64,000 bases of DNA from Moraxellaceae bacterium. GTDB lineage: Bacteria > Pseudomonadota > Gammaproteobacteria > Pseudomonadales > Moraxellaceae. The notes below the pieces were generated by a model that did no database searches, was not told where the DNA came from, and saw nothing but the letters and a program-made list of their open reading frames with translations. A program made the translations under genes and the position numbers. Where the stretch lies: the NCBI GenBank assembly GCA_030646295.1, contig JAUSND010000003.1, positions 594,069 through 658,068 on the forward strand, given 5' to 3'. Shown here one piece after another: positions 48,316 to 59,469 of the stretch (position 1 is the stretch's first letter; each line of letters opens with the position of its first letter).

Positions 48316-48456
48316 GCCTTCAGATACCGGCTCTTGCCGGGCGAAGCCGTCACGGAGGGTCCGTATAACCCTCTGCCGGCAGGATCATCTGTGGCACCGC
48401 AATCTCGATGTCATGTGGCCACTCGTGGCGGCCACCACTGCTGAAGGATGAACAAC

Positions 48457-50382
48457 ATGCCTGCTATTACCCTCCCGGACGGTTCGGTCCGCCAGTTTGA
48501 TCACCCGGTTTCTGTTGCCGAAGTTGCTGCATCGATTGGTGCCGGCCTCGCCAAGGCCACTGTGGCCGGCAAGGTTGATGGCCGCCTTGTCGATGCCTGC
48601 GACCTGATTGACGCCGATGCCTCGCTGCAGATCCTGACCCCAAAAGATGAAGAAGGCCTGGAAATCATTCGTCACTCCTGTGCCCATCTGGTGGGCCATG
48701 CCGTCAAGCAGCTGTATCCAACGGCCAAGATGGTCATCGGGCCGGTGATTGCCGAAGGCTTCTATTACGATATCTGGCTGGAACGGCCTTTTACGCCTGA
48801 TGACATGGCAGCTATTGAAAAGCGCATGGCCGAACTCATCGACAAGGACTACGACGTCATCAAGAAAGTGACTCCGCGTGACGAGGTCATCTCGGTGTTC
48901 AAGTCCCGTGGAGAGGATTACAAGCTGCGCCTCGTTGATGACATGCCCGACGAGAAGGCCATGGGCCTGTACTACCACGAAGAGTACGTGGACATGTGCC
49001 GTGGTCCCCACGTGCCCAATACCCGCTTCCTCAAGGCCTTCAAGCTGACCAAGATTTCCGGTGCCTACTGGCGCGGCGACTCGAAAAACGAACAGTTGCA
49101 GCGAATCTATGGCACTGCTTGGGCGGACAAGAAGCAGCTGGCCGCCTATGTTCAGCGCATCGAAGAAGCCGAAAAGCGTGACCACCGCAAGATCGGCAAA
49201 CAGCTTGACCTGTTTCACCTGCAGGAAGAAGCGCCCGGCATGGTGTTCTGGCACCCCAATGGCTGGACTATCTACCAGGTGCTTGAGCAGTACATGCGCA
49301 AGGTGCAGCAGGACAATGGCTATGTCGAAGTCCGTACCCCGCAGGTGGTGGATCGCGTGCTCTGGGAGAGGTCCGGGCACTGGGCCAACTATGCCGACAA
49401 CATGTTCACGACCGGTTCCGAAAACCGTGACTATGCCGTGAAGCCCATGAACTGCCCATGCCATGTGCAGATCTTCAATCAGGGCCTGAAGAGTTATCGT
49501 GACCTGCCACTGCGTATGGCCGAGTTTGGTGCCTGCCACCGCAATGAGCCTTCCGGTGCCCTGCACGGCATCATGCGCGTTCGTGGCTTTACCCAGGATG
49601 ATGCGCACATCTTCTGCACCGAGGACCAGATCGGTGCCGAGGCGGCAGACTTCATCAAGCTGACCCTGAAGGTTTATGAGGACTTCGGCTTCAACGATAT
49701 CTCACTCAAACTGTCTACCCGACCCGCCAAGCGCGTAGGGTCGGATGATCTGTGGGACCGTGCCGAGTCCTCGCTGGCCAAGGCGCTGGAAGATGCCGGC
49801 CTCAAGTATGACCTGCAGCCGGGCGAGGGCGCCTTCTACGGTCCCAAGGTCGAATTCACCCTGCATGACTGTATTGGTCGTGCCTGGCAGTGCGGCACCA
49901 TCCAGCTGGATTTCAACCTGCCGCAGCGTCTGGAGGCCAGTTATGTGGCCGAAGACAACAGTCGCCAGTACCCGGTCATGCTGCACCGCGCCATCCTGGG
50001 TTCGTTCGAGCGCTTCATCGGTATGCTGATCGAGAACTATGCCGGCGCCTTCCCGCCATGGCTGTCTCCGGTGCAGGCGGTGGTCATGAATATCACTGAC
50101 TCGCAGGTCACGGCCTGTCGGGCAGTGGAAGAGGCCCTGAAAAACAAAGGCTTCAGGGTCATAAGCGACTTGAGAAACGAGAAGATCGGCTTTAAAATCC
50201 GCGAGCGTACCCTCGAGCGCATCCCCTACCTGCTGGTAGTGGGTGACCGCGAGATGGAATCTGGCTCCGTAGCTGTGCGTACCCGCAAGGGAGAGGATCT
50301 TGGCAGTATGTCGGTTGACGACTTTGCCACTCTTCTTCAGGCGGACATCGCGCAACGGGGCCGTATTGTTTTGGAGAAATAA
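48457..50382 (+). CDS. thrS: Threonyl-tRNA synthetase
   Basis: 641 residues: TGS domain ([18 protein letters not shown]), editing domain with [10 protein letters not shown], class II catalytic core (zinc site in [26 protein letters not shown]), and anticodon-binding domain ([14 protein letters not shown] type). ATG 48457 is chosen over ATG 48448 because AAGGA lies eight bases before it and the product then aligns end to end with the E. coli enzyme. Two bases separate its stop from the infC start. Confidence 0.97.
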   Translation: MPAITLPDGSVRQFDHPVSVAEVAASIGAGLAKATVAGKVDGRLVDACDLIDADASLQILTPKDEEGLEIIRHSCAHLVGHAVKQLYPTAKMVIGPVIAEGFYYDIWLERPFTPDDMAAIEKRMAELIDKDYDVIKKVTPRDEVISVFKSRGEDYKLRLVDDMPDEKAMGLYYHEEYVDMCRGPHVPNTRFLKAFKLTKISGAYWRGDSKNEQLQRIYGTAWADKKQLAAYVQRIEEAEKRDHRKIGKQLDLFHLQEEAPGMVFWHPNGWTIYQVLEQYMRKVQQDNGYVEVRTPQVVDRVLWERSGHWANYADNMFTTGSENRDYAVKPMNCPCHVQIFNQGLKSYRDLPLRMAEFGACHRNEPSGALHGIMRVRGFTQDDAHIFCTEDQIGAEAADFIKLTLKVYEDFGFNDISLKLSTRPAKRVGSDDLWDRAESSLAKALEDAGLKYDLQPGEGAFYGPKVEFTLHDCIGRAWQCGTIQLDFNLPQRLEASYVAEDNSRQYPVMLHRAILGSFERFIGMLIENYAGAFPPWLSPVQAVVMNITDSQVTACRAVEEALKNKGFRVISDLRNEKIGFKIRERTLERIPYLLVVGDREMESGSVAVRTRKGEDLGSMSVDDFATLLQADIAQRGRIVLEK

Positions 50383-50384
50383 CG

Positions 50385-50927
50385 ATTAAGCCTGAACGTA
50401 ATGGCCCTGCCAAAGAAAAACGCCCGGCTCTGAATACAGAAATCCGGGCGCGCGAAGTGCGATTGGTTGATCAGAATGGTGAGCAGGTCGGCATTGTCGA
50501 GCTGAGCAAGGCACTTGCTGCTGCCGAGGCAGTACAGCTCGATCTCGTCGAGATCGTGCCCGATGCCGAGCCGCCAGTGTGCCGCATCATGGACTATGGC
50601 AAGCATGTCTTCGAGCAGAAGCAGCAGAAGAAAGATGCCAAGAAGAAGCAGCATCAGGTCCAGATCAAGGAAATCAAGCTGCGCCCAGGCACTGAAGAGG
50701 CAGATTATCAGGTCAAGTTGCGCTCAATCGTTCGTTTCCTCGAAGAGGGCGACAAGGCTAAGATCACGCTCCGCTTCCGCGGACGTGAAATGGCTCACCA
50801 GGATATCGGTATGAAGCAATTGCAACGTATCGAGATCGATCTGGCCGAGATCGGGACTGTGGAACAGCACCCGAAGATGGAAGGGAAGATGATGCATATG
50901 CTCATCGGCCCCAAGAAAAAGAGATAA
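50385..50927 (+). CDS. infC: Translation initiation factor IF-3, ATT start
   Basis: 180 residues when read from the ATT at 50385, which is in frame, two bases after the thrS stop, with GGAG eight bases upstream. The first in-frame ATG or GTG would delete the N-terminal part of the conserved IF3 N-domain ([22 protein letters not shown]). ATT (AUU) starts are a known hallmark of infC: IF-3 discriminates against such codons and so represses its own synthesis. C-terminal motifs [16 protein letters not shown] and the lysine-rich end are present. Confidence 0.96.
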   Translation: MKPERNGPAKEKRPALNTEIRAREVRLVDQNGEQVGIVELSKALAAAEAVQLDLVEIVPDAEPPVCRIMDYGKHVFEQKQQKKDAKKKQHQVQIKEIKLRPGTEEADYQVKLRSIVRFLEEGDKAKITLRFRGREMAHQDIGMKQLQRIEIDLAEIGTVEQHPKMEGKMMHMLIGPKKKR

Positions 50928-51008
50928 GCCGGGAAGGATTCCAGCAAGTTTCTTACCCCCAGGCCGGACTGATCGCTGTGCTGAAGGGGTTACTTAACGA
51001 GGTATATC

Positions 51009-51203
51009 ATGCCAAAGATCAAAACCAAGCGCGGTGCAGCAAAGCGCTTCATGAAGACTGCAAACGGCTTCAAGCGCAAGCAGGCCTTCAAGCGCCACAT
51101 CCTGACGAAAAAGTCAGCCAAGCGTATCCGTCAGCTCCGTCCGATGACGATGGTCGCCAAAAGCGACGTCGCTCGTGTCGAACGCATGCTTCCTAACTCG
51201 TAA
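51009..51203 (+). CDS. rpmI: 50S ribosomal protein L35
   Basis: 64 residues, highly basic, beginning [19 protein letters not shown], the standard L35 start. Preceded by ACGAGGTATATC. The 81-base gap after infC may carry the control region through which L20 represses rpmI-rplT in enterobacteria; no structure was confirmed here. Confidence 0.97.
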   Translation: MPKIKTKRGAAKRFMKTANGFKRKQAFKRHILTKKSAKRIRQLRPMTMVAKSDVARVERMLPNS

Positions 51204-51222
51204 CTGACGGAGAAATACGTAA

Positions 51223-52736
<1,514 letters not shown>

Positions 52737-52872
52737 TTGGTATCGTCACGCTCTGGTGTCGTCTTGCACAAAGCATGGTTTTGGCTGAGGTTTTTCATCG
52801 CTCAAACTGTTTTTGTGTGCGGTACCGTAAGGAATAAAGATTGAGGCCCGTACAGGGCAAGTGAGTCGCAAC

Positions 52873-55248
52873 ATGCAATTCAGCGAAAAATGGCTGCGTG
52901 AATGGGTCAGCCCACAACAGGATATGGCTGCTTTCGGTCATCAGCTCACCATGGCAGGGCTTGAGGTTGATGCCATTGTGCCGGTGGCGCCACCGTTTCA
53001 GGGGGTGCTGGTGGGTGAGGTGCTGAGCGTTGTGCCGCATCCCGATGCAGACAAGTTGCGTGTGACCAGTGTCAGTACTGGCACTGAAACCCTGCAGATT
53101 GTCTGTGGTGCGGCCAATGTGCGCGTGGGTCTTCGTGTGCCGGTGGCAACGGTTGGCGCCGAGCTGCCTGGTGGTCTGAAAATAAAGCAGGCCAAACTGC
53201 GTGGTGTTGAGTCGTTCGGCATGCTGTGTTCCGAGGCCGAGATCGGGCTGGCCGAAACGGCGGATGGCCTCATGGAGTTGCCGGCAGATGCCCCGGTAGG
53301 CGCAAGCATCCGTGATTATTTACAGCTTGATGACAATATGGTCGAGCTGGGTATTACCCCGAATCGTGGCGACTGCCTCAGCTTGCGTGGCCTGGCCCGT
53401 GAAGCGGGTGTACTGAATCGCCTGTCGGTCTGCACGCCTGAAATTGTGCCGGTCAAGGCAAGTCACGACGAGACTCTGGCGGTGTCGCTGGTGGCGCCGG
53501 GGGCATGTCCCAATTACGTTGGTCGCGTCATCCGTAATGTGAATGCGGCTGCAGAAACGCCGCTGTGGATGACGGAGAAGCTGCGCCGTGCAGGTTTGCG
53601 CTCGATCAGTCCCGTTGTTGATGTGACCAATTTTGTATTGATCGAGCTGGGGCAGCCCATGCATGCCTTCGACAGGGCAAAGCTGGAGGGTGGCATTGAG
53701 GTTCGCATGGCGCATGCCGGCGAATCACTTGAGCTGCTGGACGGGCAGGTTGTGACCCTGCGTCCGGACACCCTCGTGATAGCAGACAGCAAGAAGCCTC
53801 TTGCCATGGCTGGCATCATGGGCGGGCAGGGCAGCTCGGTCTCGACGGAGACGCGTGACATTTTTCTTGAAAGCGCCTTTTTTGATCCGCTGGCAGCGGC
53901 AGGCAAGGCCCGTTCCTATGGTTTGCATACCGACTCATCCCATCGCTTCGAGCGTGGGGTGGACTTCCGCCTGCAGGCCGATGCAATCGAGCGCGCAACC
54001 GCGCTGATCATGGATGTTTGTGGTGGTGAGGCGGGGCCGCTGACAGTTGCCCATTCGTTGCCGCACCAGCCCGAGCGTGCCCCGATCACCCTGAGGGCCG
54101 AACGGATCACCAGGTTGCTGGGCTTTGCCATGCCGGCAGCCGAGGTGGATGACATTTTGTCCCGGCTGGGCATGGTAGTGGTGGCTCAGGATGGTGGCTG
54201 GCTGGTGACACCGCCAAGCTGGCGCTTTGATATCAGCATCGAGGTGGACCTGATCGAGGAGCTGGCGCGTATTCATGGCTATAACAACCTGCCTGTGACA
54301 GCGCCCCGGGCGGATGTGCGTCTGGCGCCGCAGAGCGAAACGGCCGTCACTGAAGCCCGTCTGAAGCGTTTGCTGGTGGATCTGGGCTACCAGGAAGCCA
54401 TCACCATGAGCTTTGTGGAGCCCGGGCTGCTGGCAAAGCTGGATCCGGCCTCTACGCCCCTGGCGCTGGCCAACCCCCTGTCGGCGGACCTCTCGGTGAT
54501 GCGAACCACCCTGTGGGCGGGGCTGCTCAAGGCGGTTCTGCACAACCAGAACCGCCAGCAGCCGCGAGTGCGGCTGTTTGAGACGGGTCTGCGCTTCGTG
54601 CCGGCCAAAGACGGTTTGCGGCAGGAGCGTATGCTGGCTGGCGTGGTGTCCGGCACAGTTAATGTAGAGTTGTGGAGCCACATCAAAAAAGACATTGATT
54701 TCTTTGATATTAAAGGAAATATTGAGCGAGTGGTTGCGCTGCTTGGCGCTTCTGATAGAGTTGGGTACAAGTCATCTGCCCATCCTGCATTGCACTCCGG
54801 GCAGACAGCAGAAATGGAAATGAACGGTCAGTCAGTGGGCTGGATAGGTGCTTTGCACCCTAATCTGCTGGCGGATCTTGGCCTTGTGGGGCCGGTTTAC
54901 CTGTTTGAAATATGCCTGGAGCAGCTGGGCGAGGGGCGCTTGCCGGCCTTCGCCGAGTTGTCGCGCTTTCCGGAAGTGCGTCGTGATATCGCAGTGCTTT
55001 GCGGTCGCGATGTGCCGGCAGCCGATATCCTGGCAAGTGTTCGTGAGGTTGCGGGAACGGAGTTGCGCGATTGCCGCCTGTTCGATGTGTATGAAGGACA
55101 GGGGGTGGCCAGTGGGCAGAGAAGCCTCGCCATTGGCATGATCTGGCAGCACCCGGAACGTACATTGCAGGAAGATGATGTTCAGGCGCGGGTCGATGCG
55201 GTGGTTGATCGGCTCAAGACCCGGTTTGGGGTCAGCCTGAGGGATTAA
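52873..55248 (+). CDS. pheT: Phenylalanyl-tRNA synthetase beta subunit
   Basis: 791 residues. The ATG at 52873 gives the usual MQFSEKWLREWV start; the GTG at 52861 adds only four residues. An EMAP/tRNA-binding domain (about 40-150), the B3/B4 editing domain, B5 and the C-terminal anticodon-binding domain (ELSRFPEVRRDIAVL) can be followed. 136 bases after pheS. Confidence 0.97.
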   Translation: MQFSEKWLREWVSPQQDMAAFGHQLTMAGLEVDAIVPVAPPFQGVLVGEVLSVVPHPDADKLRVTSVSTGTETLQIVCGAANVRVGLRVPVATVGAELPGGLKIKQAKLRGVESFGMLCSEAEIGLAETADGLMELPADAPVGASIRDYLQLDDNMVELGITPNRGDCLSLRGLAREAGVLNRLSVCTPEIVPVKASHDETLAVSLVAPGACPNYVGRVIRNVNAAAETPLWMTEKLRRAGLRSISPVVDVTNFVLIELGQPMHAFDRAKLEGGIEVRMAHAGESLELLDGQVVTLRPDTLVIADSKKPLAMAGIMGGQGSSVSTETRDIFLESAFFDPLAAAGKARSYGLHTDSSHRFERGVDFRLQADAIERATALIMDVCGGEAGPLTVAHSLPHQPERAPITLRAERITRLLGFAMPAAEVDDILSRLGMVVVAQDGGWLVTPPSWRFDISIEVDLIEELARIHGYNNLPVTAPRADVRLAPQSETAVTEARLKRLLVDLGYQEAITMSFVEPGLLAKLDPASTPLALANPLSADLSVMRTTLWAGLLKAVLHNQNRQQPRVRLFETGLRFVPAKDGLRQERMLAGVVSGTVNVELWSHIKKDIDFFDIKGNIERVVALLGASDRVGYKSSAHPALHSGQTAEMEMNGQSVGWIGALHPNLLADLGLVGPVYLFEICLEQLGEGRLPAFAELSRFPEVRRDIAVLCGRDVPAADILASVREVAGTELRDCRLFDVYEGQGVASGQRSLAIGMIWQHPERTLQEDDVQARVDAVVDRLKTRFGVSLRD

Positions 55249-55262
55249 GTTGAGGGGTTGCA

Positions 55263-55565
55263 ATGACGGCACTCACCAAGGCGGAAATGGCGGAAAAGTT
55301 GTTCGAAGAGCTGGGTCTCAACAAGCGTGAGGCCAAGGAAATGGTCGAGATGTTCTTTGAGGAGATCCGCCATGCCCTCGAGCACAATGAGTCCGTCAAG
55401 CTCTCCGGTTTTGGCAACTTTGATTTACGTGACAAGCGTCAGCGTCCTGGGCGAAACCCCAAGACCGGCGAGGAAATTCCGATTACTGCCCGGCGAGTTG
55501 TTACCTTCCGTCCCGGACAGAAACTGAAGGCCAGAGTAGAAGCATATGCTAGAGCCCAGCAATAA
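55263..55565 (+). CDS. ihfA: Integration host factor alpha subunit
   Basis: 100 residues of the HU/IHF family: DNA-bending arm motif [20 protein letters not shown] and N-terminal [17 protein letters not shown]. It forms a heterodimer with IhfB that bends DNA in recombination and transcription. GAGGGG precedes the ATG. The pheST-ihfA order is conserved in gammaproteobacteria. Its end overlaps the MerR gene by 20 bases. Confidence 0.97.
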   Translation: MTALTKAEMAEKLFEELGLNKREAKEMVEMFFEEIRHALEHNESVKLSGFGNFDLRDKRQRPGRNPKTGEEIPITARRVVTFRPGQKLKARVEAYARAQQ

Positions 55566-55950
55566 CGCCCAGCTGCCGGAGATTCCCAGCAAGCGTTACT
55601 TCACCATTGGTGAGGTCAGTGAGCTTTGTGATGTAAAGCCTCACGTGCTGCGCTACTGGGAGCAAGAGTTCCCCCAGCTGAAGCCGGTAAAGCGTCGGGG
55701 TAACCGTCGTTATTACCAGCGCCAGGATGTCATGATCATCCGCAACATCCGCAGCCTGCTCTACGAGCAGGGCTACACGATTGGTGGTGCGCGGCTGCAG
55801 TTGACGGACGTGCGGCCTGCAGAGCGTGATGAACCTGTGGCTGCGGTGAGTTCGTCTGCACTGCCTTCATCCGGTGGTGGCATCTTTCATGTGGTGGTGA
55901 AGGACATGATCAGGGAGCTTGAGCAGGTCGCGACCCTGCTGGCTCGCTGA
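55546..55950 (+). CDS. MerR family transcriptional regulator
   Basis: 134 residues. The winged helix motif ([25 protein letters not shown], then [30 protein letters not shown]) is a full MerR N-domain. The short C-terminus has no cysteine pattern for metals. A MerR-like gene directly after ihfA is common in Pseudomonas-type genomes; its target is unknown. Confidence 0.92.
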   Translation: MLEPSNNAQLPEIPSKRYFTIGEVSELCDVKPHVLRYWEQEFPQLKPVKRRGNRRYYQRQDVMIIRNIRSLLYEQGYTIGGARLQLTDVRPAERDEPVAAVSSSALPSSGGGIFHVVVKDMIRELEQVATLLAR

Positions 55951-55980
55951 TAATACTGTTGAATTTTCCGGTACTTGCGC

Positions 55981-56008
55981 TGGACAAGTGGAAAGTTTTC
56001 GGTATGAT
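55981..56008 (+). promoter_or_regulatory. Promoter for tRNA-Pro
   Basis: TGGACA (55981-55986), a 16-base spacer and TATGAT (56003-56008), followed by the GC-rich discriminator TGCCGCC. Five of six matches in each box. Confidence 0.6.
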
Positions 56009-56032
56009 TGCCGCCTCACCGAAAGGTGGTCG

Positions 56033-56110
<78 letters not shown>

Positions 56111-56126
56111 ACGAAATCAAATACTT

Positions 56127-56159
56127 AAGGCCGATCAGAAATGATCGGCCTTTTGTTTT
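56127..56159 (+). terminator. Terminator after tRNA-Pro
   Basis: AAGGCCGATCA (56127-56137), loop GAAA, TGATCGGCCTT (56142-56152), then TTGTTTTT. An 11-base perfect stem. Confidence 0.93.
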
Positions 56160-56178
56160 TCTGCCTTAAATTGGTTCT

Positions 56179-56200
56179 GGTTGCCAATTGGTTGCCAATT
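56179..56200. repeat. Tandem 11-bp repeat next to tRNA-Pro
   Basis: GGTTGCCAATT occurs twice in direct succession (56179-56189, 56190-56200), with a related TTGGTTC just upstream. Its place 70 bases from the tRNA end makes it a candidate recombinase-binding site, but this is unproven. Confidence 0.55.
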
Positions 56201-56420
56201 AGAAAATGCAGCGCCGGCTGTCATGCTTCACTCTGTCACTTTGCGGACAGTGATCAGAATTGCGACGTCATCGTGTCGTTTGTTGTTGCATGTGATGGCA
56301 TGAGCACACTGAAGTTGTGCAACGGCGCATTCACGATGAAATATCAGATTGCGTACAGGGTTCGTGGACATGCACAAAGGTTGTGTGTGCATGACAGCGA
56401 CTGCGGAGTGCAAACTCTCA

Positions 56421-57209
56421 TTACTCCCATGATGGTGTGTTATTAGCTGCGGAGTTGCTCTCCTCATCATGTTCCGCCTGAGCCAGGTCGGCTTTGATCG
56501 AATGCTTCACTTTGGCTTGGTAGGCCTTCATCCATTTAGCCTGTAGTCGCATTGCCTTCAATTCTTGATCCGGTGGGAGGACCAGTTGTTGCCCTTTCTC
56601 TTTGGCTCCGCTAGCGCGAAAGGCTACTTCGTGGCGAGCGAGTTCGTGGGCAAGGCTCTCGCAGACTGCCTCCCATTCAACCGATGTGGCTTCAAACTGA
56701 CGGTTCTTCAGTCGCAGTTTCGAGATGATCTGTCGACTCCGCAGCGGGTTAAGGGAATGTTTGCTCCCCGGTGGCTGTTTGAGGGCTCGAACCTCCTGCT
56801 CCAGTTCTTTGATCCTCTTGTGTTGTGCTTCACCACCGTTGATCAAGTCTTCGACCACCTGGCTGACATTCATGTTGCGGGTGGTCATTTTCTCCAGTCT
56901 GGACTGGACGTTTTTGGACATCCGGAATGCGAATGTTTTCGTGTTGGGGTGCTTGTCCGCATGTTTCCGTGAGGCCCAGGCGCCCCGCATTCGACTCTCG
57001 GCCTTGTCCAATGCAGGAGCGTCAGGACCTGTCAGTGGCCACGACTGTCCAAGACGCCTGATTTCCTGAGCGGCTTGCTCATGTGTGTATGACCCTGGTT
57101 TCAGGACCTGGTGCTTGATCAGGTAGTTCACTGCCCATTCCAGTTGCCGACGATTCGAGGTTTGAACCCAGTCCAGTCGGACTGTACGTGCCTGTCTTTT
57201 ACCCGCCAT
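56421..57209 (-). CDS. Putative DNA-binding protein with ribbon-helix-helix and coiled-coil segments
   Basis: 262 residues, not assigned to a named family. Residues about 92-125 (TFAFRMSKNVQSRLEKMTTR, then MNVSQVVEDLINGG) fit a ribbon-helix-helix motif, followed by a heptad-like coiled coil (KRIKELEQEVRALKQ), a second helical region, and a highly charged acidic tail. The start at 57209 has TAGGAGC upstream. Divergent from the 563-residue protein across an AT-rich gap with inverted repeats, suggesting an autoregulator or partition-like protein (inference). Confidence 0.7.
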   Translation of the reverse strand: MAGKRQARTVRLDWVQTSNRRQLEWAVNYLIKHQVLKPGSYTHEQAAQEIRRLGQSWPLTGPDAPALDKAESRMRGAWASRKHADKHPNTKTFAFRMSKNVQSRLEKMTTRNMNVSQVVEDLINGGEAQHKRIKELEQEVRALKQPPGSKHSLNPLRSRQIISKLRLKNRQFEATSVEWEAVCESLAHELARHEVAFRASGAKEKGQQLVLPPDQELKAMRLQAKWMKAYQAKVKHSIKADLAQAEHDEESNSAANNTPSWE

Positions 57210-57288
57210 GTCATCTTGCTCCTAGGCGCCTCTGATGTGAACGGCAGCTAAAGTCGATTGCCGCAGGGAGGCTCATTTATAATTGCTT

Positions 57289-57348
57289 GCAATATTTTTA
57301 ACAATATTAGGTTGGCTGGTGAATGTCGTTACCTGGGGGTAATATTGT
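57289..57348. promoter_or_regulatory. AT-rich inverted repeats in the divergent intergenic region
   Basis: ACAATATTA (57301-57309) and its exact complement TAATATTGT (57340-57348) lie 30 bases apart, with a further CAATATT at about 57290. Located between two divergent genes with DNA-binding features. Operator-like; the bound protein is unknown. Confidence 0.5.
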
Positions 57349-57375
57349 CAATAATTATTAAAGGCTCCGGGTTAA

Positions 57376-59067
57376 ATGGAAGTTACCAAGATAAGTTTTC
57401 TGGCGCTGAAGGAGTCAGTGCTGTCAGCCGAGGAGCGCTATTTCCTTCTTCGGATGTTGTTCCTGTTTCCTGATCCCGAGGTGGCGGTTGGCGTTCGTGG
57501 CATGGAGAGGACGATAGGTCTGAGTCCGGGAAGTTTCAGGTCAGCGATGGACTCCCTGCTGGCCAAAGGGTTCCTGCTGCCGCCTTCCGTTGATGTAGCT
57601 GGTGCAGGGCGCTTGCGTCCTGGCAGACCGAAAGCCACTTTTCGTCGTTCCCCAGTCGCTCATCCGGAGGTGGCCAGGGCGCTACGAGTCAAGGCTCCCC
57701 ACGGGGTGGGGGATCTGGTCGATAGACTGGCTGGGAGCCGATACCAGCGCTTGATCGATGAGTTGATCTTCTGGCAGCTTCATTCGAGCGATACCGCACC
57801 CTCTGCAATTGCGTCACTGAAGCCGGCTACCCGCCTTGTCCTGGCGATCCTGATCGGGTTGGCTGATGCAGGTGGTGTTGTCAGGGATGTCGGTTTGGGG
57901 CGCATTGCCCACTTGGCGGGGATGAAGCGTGACCGTTTGGAGTATCAACTGGATATCCTGACAGCCTTGGGGTTCATCAGGGCGCGGATCACTGGGCTGA
58001 CGGGACGGTATTTATTTGGTCAGGTGGCGGGTGCCATTTTTCTGGATATGGGCCACCAGGCATTTGCATCCCCCTTTCCTCAGGTCGTGGTGTGTATCGA
58101 GGACGAAGCAAACGCCAGGTTCACCGCCGAAAATTTCATTGATGGCCTGCTGGTTTACTATGAGTTGCGTTTCAAGGGGGGGAGGATTCGGGCCATCAAG
58201 AACTCATTCCTCGGATCGTTGAAGCCGTTTGAAGGTGAAGGGTCAGAGGTATGGCTAGACAAAGTGCTTCGTCGTGATGTCACGCTTCAAGCGGTCCGGA
58301 CAGCCCTTCAAAAGTGCGTACCCGATGCGGTAGAGCTGGATCATGATGGTGTGTTGCACTTTCGGACGGGAGTTGAGCGTGAAGAGGGGCTGTTGGGGGG
58401 GGAGAGTTTGCGACTGGCGACCCGCCTCTGGGAACATTTCGAGCTCTACCGATTTTTCGTGGGTAGCCCTCATGTACCGTTCGGGCGGTATTTTCAGTAC
58501 AAGCTGGATGAGTATGTCGGTCAACTATTGTCAAACCATTGGCACGACGTCGGCCAATGGCCAGGCAAAGTCATACACGCAGTATGGGACAGGATTGTTC
58601 CAGAGCTAATCACTGCAGCCAATCTCAGTGAGTTGGAGGAGTGGGATGTACCGCCAGATATGAAAGAGGCCTTTAGCTCGTTCATCTACCTGATGGTGTT
58701 ACGTCGGGCCTATTGGTGCAAGTCAGTCCTCTGCTTTGACCTGTCCCGAGAGACCCTGGGTGTTTCTCCCAATGACTGTGACTACGTGTTGTTACCCCCG
58801 GTTTATAAGGAACGAGAACGTTTGGCCATCACGGTGATCCCCCGTGGAACCGCCACTCCTCCGGCGAGGGTTGCCGGGGTGAGACGGCGTGCCGAGATAG
58901 GGACCCTGCCGTTCTGGCAACTCGGTACTCCGGAGCAGCTTCCTGCCCTGACCCCCGAACAACTCAAGCTTTTCTGGTGGCACCCGACCGTACGCCCTGA
59001 AGTGGCCAGAGGTCGGGCTTCTCGCAAGTCGGTGTCCAGAGGCGACCGGTCTCGTCCGGAAACGTAA
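57376..59067 (+). CDS. Unrecognised protein with two helix-turn-helix-like segments
   Basis: 563 residues; I do not recognise the family. Residues about 15-65 (SAEERYFLLRMLFLF, ERTIGLSPGSFRSAMDSLLAKGF) and about 150-205 (ATRLVLAILIGLADAGG, GRIAHLAGMKRDRLEYQLDILTALGFI) each look like winged helices. The remainder is mixed, with no enzyme motif; the C-terminus is basic (GRASRKSVSRGDRSRPE). It may be a regulator or replication-associated protein of the element. The ribosome site is weak. AlpA follows after 66 bases. Confidence 0.65.
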   Translation: MEVTKISFLALKESVLSAEERYFLLRMLFLFPDPEVAVGVRGMERTIGLSPGSFRSAMDSLLAKGFLLPPSVDVAGAGRLRPGRPKATFRRSPVAHPEVARALRVKAPHGVGDLVDRLAGSRYQRLIDELIFWQLHSSDTAPSAIASLKPATRLVLAILIGLADAGGVVRDVGLGRIAHLAGMKRDRLEYQLDILTALGFIRARITGLTGRYLFGQVAGAIFLDMGHQAFASPFPQVVVCIEDEANARFTAENFIDGLLVYYELRFKGGRIRAIKNSFLGSLKPFEGEGSEVWLDKVLRRDVTLQAVRTALQKCVPDAVELDHDGVLHFRTGVEREEGLLGGESLRLATRLWEHFELYRFFVGSPHVPFGRYFQYKLDEYVGQLLSNHWHDVGQWPGKVIHAVWDRIVPELITAANLSELEEWDVPPDMKEAFSSFIYLMVLRRAYWCKSVLCFDLSRETLGVSPNDCDYVLLPPVYKERERLAITVIPRGTATPPARVAGVRRRAEIGTLPFWQLGTPEQLPALTPEQLKLFWWHPTVRPEVARGRASRKSVSRGDRSRPET

Positions 59068-59133
59068 ATTCTGACGGGGATTCCCTACGTTATGCGGAGA
59101 ACAGATCCGCGCCATCCACGCGAGGAGATTCCC

Positions 59134-59469
59134 ATGACGTACCTTACCAAGAACCCCCTGACTGTCCTTCGACTCAAGGCTGTGATGGCCCGCACCGGGC
59201 TGTCCAAAAGCACCATCTATGAACTTGGCGATCCAGGCCACCCCCGATACGACGCGTCCTTTCCAAAGCGTTTCCAGTTGACGCCCGGTGCGGTTGGCTG
59301 GGTTGAGCAGGAGGTCATGGACTGGTTGGAAGGGCGGATTGCCCAGGCCAGAGCCTCAACGCCAGTGAGGTCAGGAGACACAGTGTCCAAGGGCGTTGCC
59401 CAATTTGTAACGCTGCCCGTTATTCCTGTGGTGTCCGGTGTGACGGCAAGTGCGGATGCCCAAAGCTGA
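59134..59469 (+). CDS. AlpA-type phage regulatory protein
   Basis: 111 residues. The MerR-like HTH of the AlpA family is clear: VMARTGLSKSTIYELG, then FPKRFQLTPGAVGWVEQEVMDWLE. AlpA proteins activate excision or gene expression in P4-like prophages and satellites. ATG 59134 is preferred over the upstream ATG 59092 because of GAGGAGATTCCC. The C-terminal 35 residues are low-complexity. Confidence 0.85.
   Translation: MTYLTKNPLTVLRLKAVMARTGLSKSTIYELGDPGHPRYDASFPKRFQLTPGAVGWVEQEVMDWLEGRIAQARASTPVRSGDTVSKGVAQFVTLPVIPVVSGVTASADAQS

Larger units (their letters stand above)
56111..56420. other. Noncoding gap between tRNA-Pro and the accessory genes
   Basis: Holds the tRNA terminator and a tandem 11-base repeat (56179-56200). 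The rest shows no convincing gene: short open frames exist on both strands but lack ribosome sites and protein-like composition. It may be the edge of the integrated DNA. Confidence 0.6.

Noticed and set aside
49450..49475. MNCPCH instead of MNCPGH in threonyl-tRNA synthetase
   Set aside because: The zinc-binding Cys is kept, and from memory the Gly-to-Cys change is common in Pseudomonas-like enzymes, so it is not an anomaly.
56141..56446. 101-codon open frame after tRNA-Pro
   Set aside because: No ribosome site, it begins inside the terminator tail, and its sequence has no protein-like pattern.
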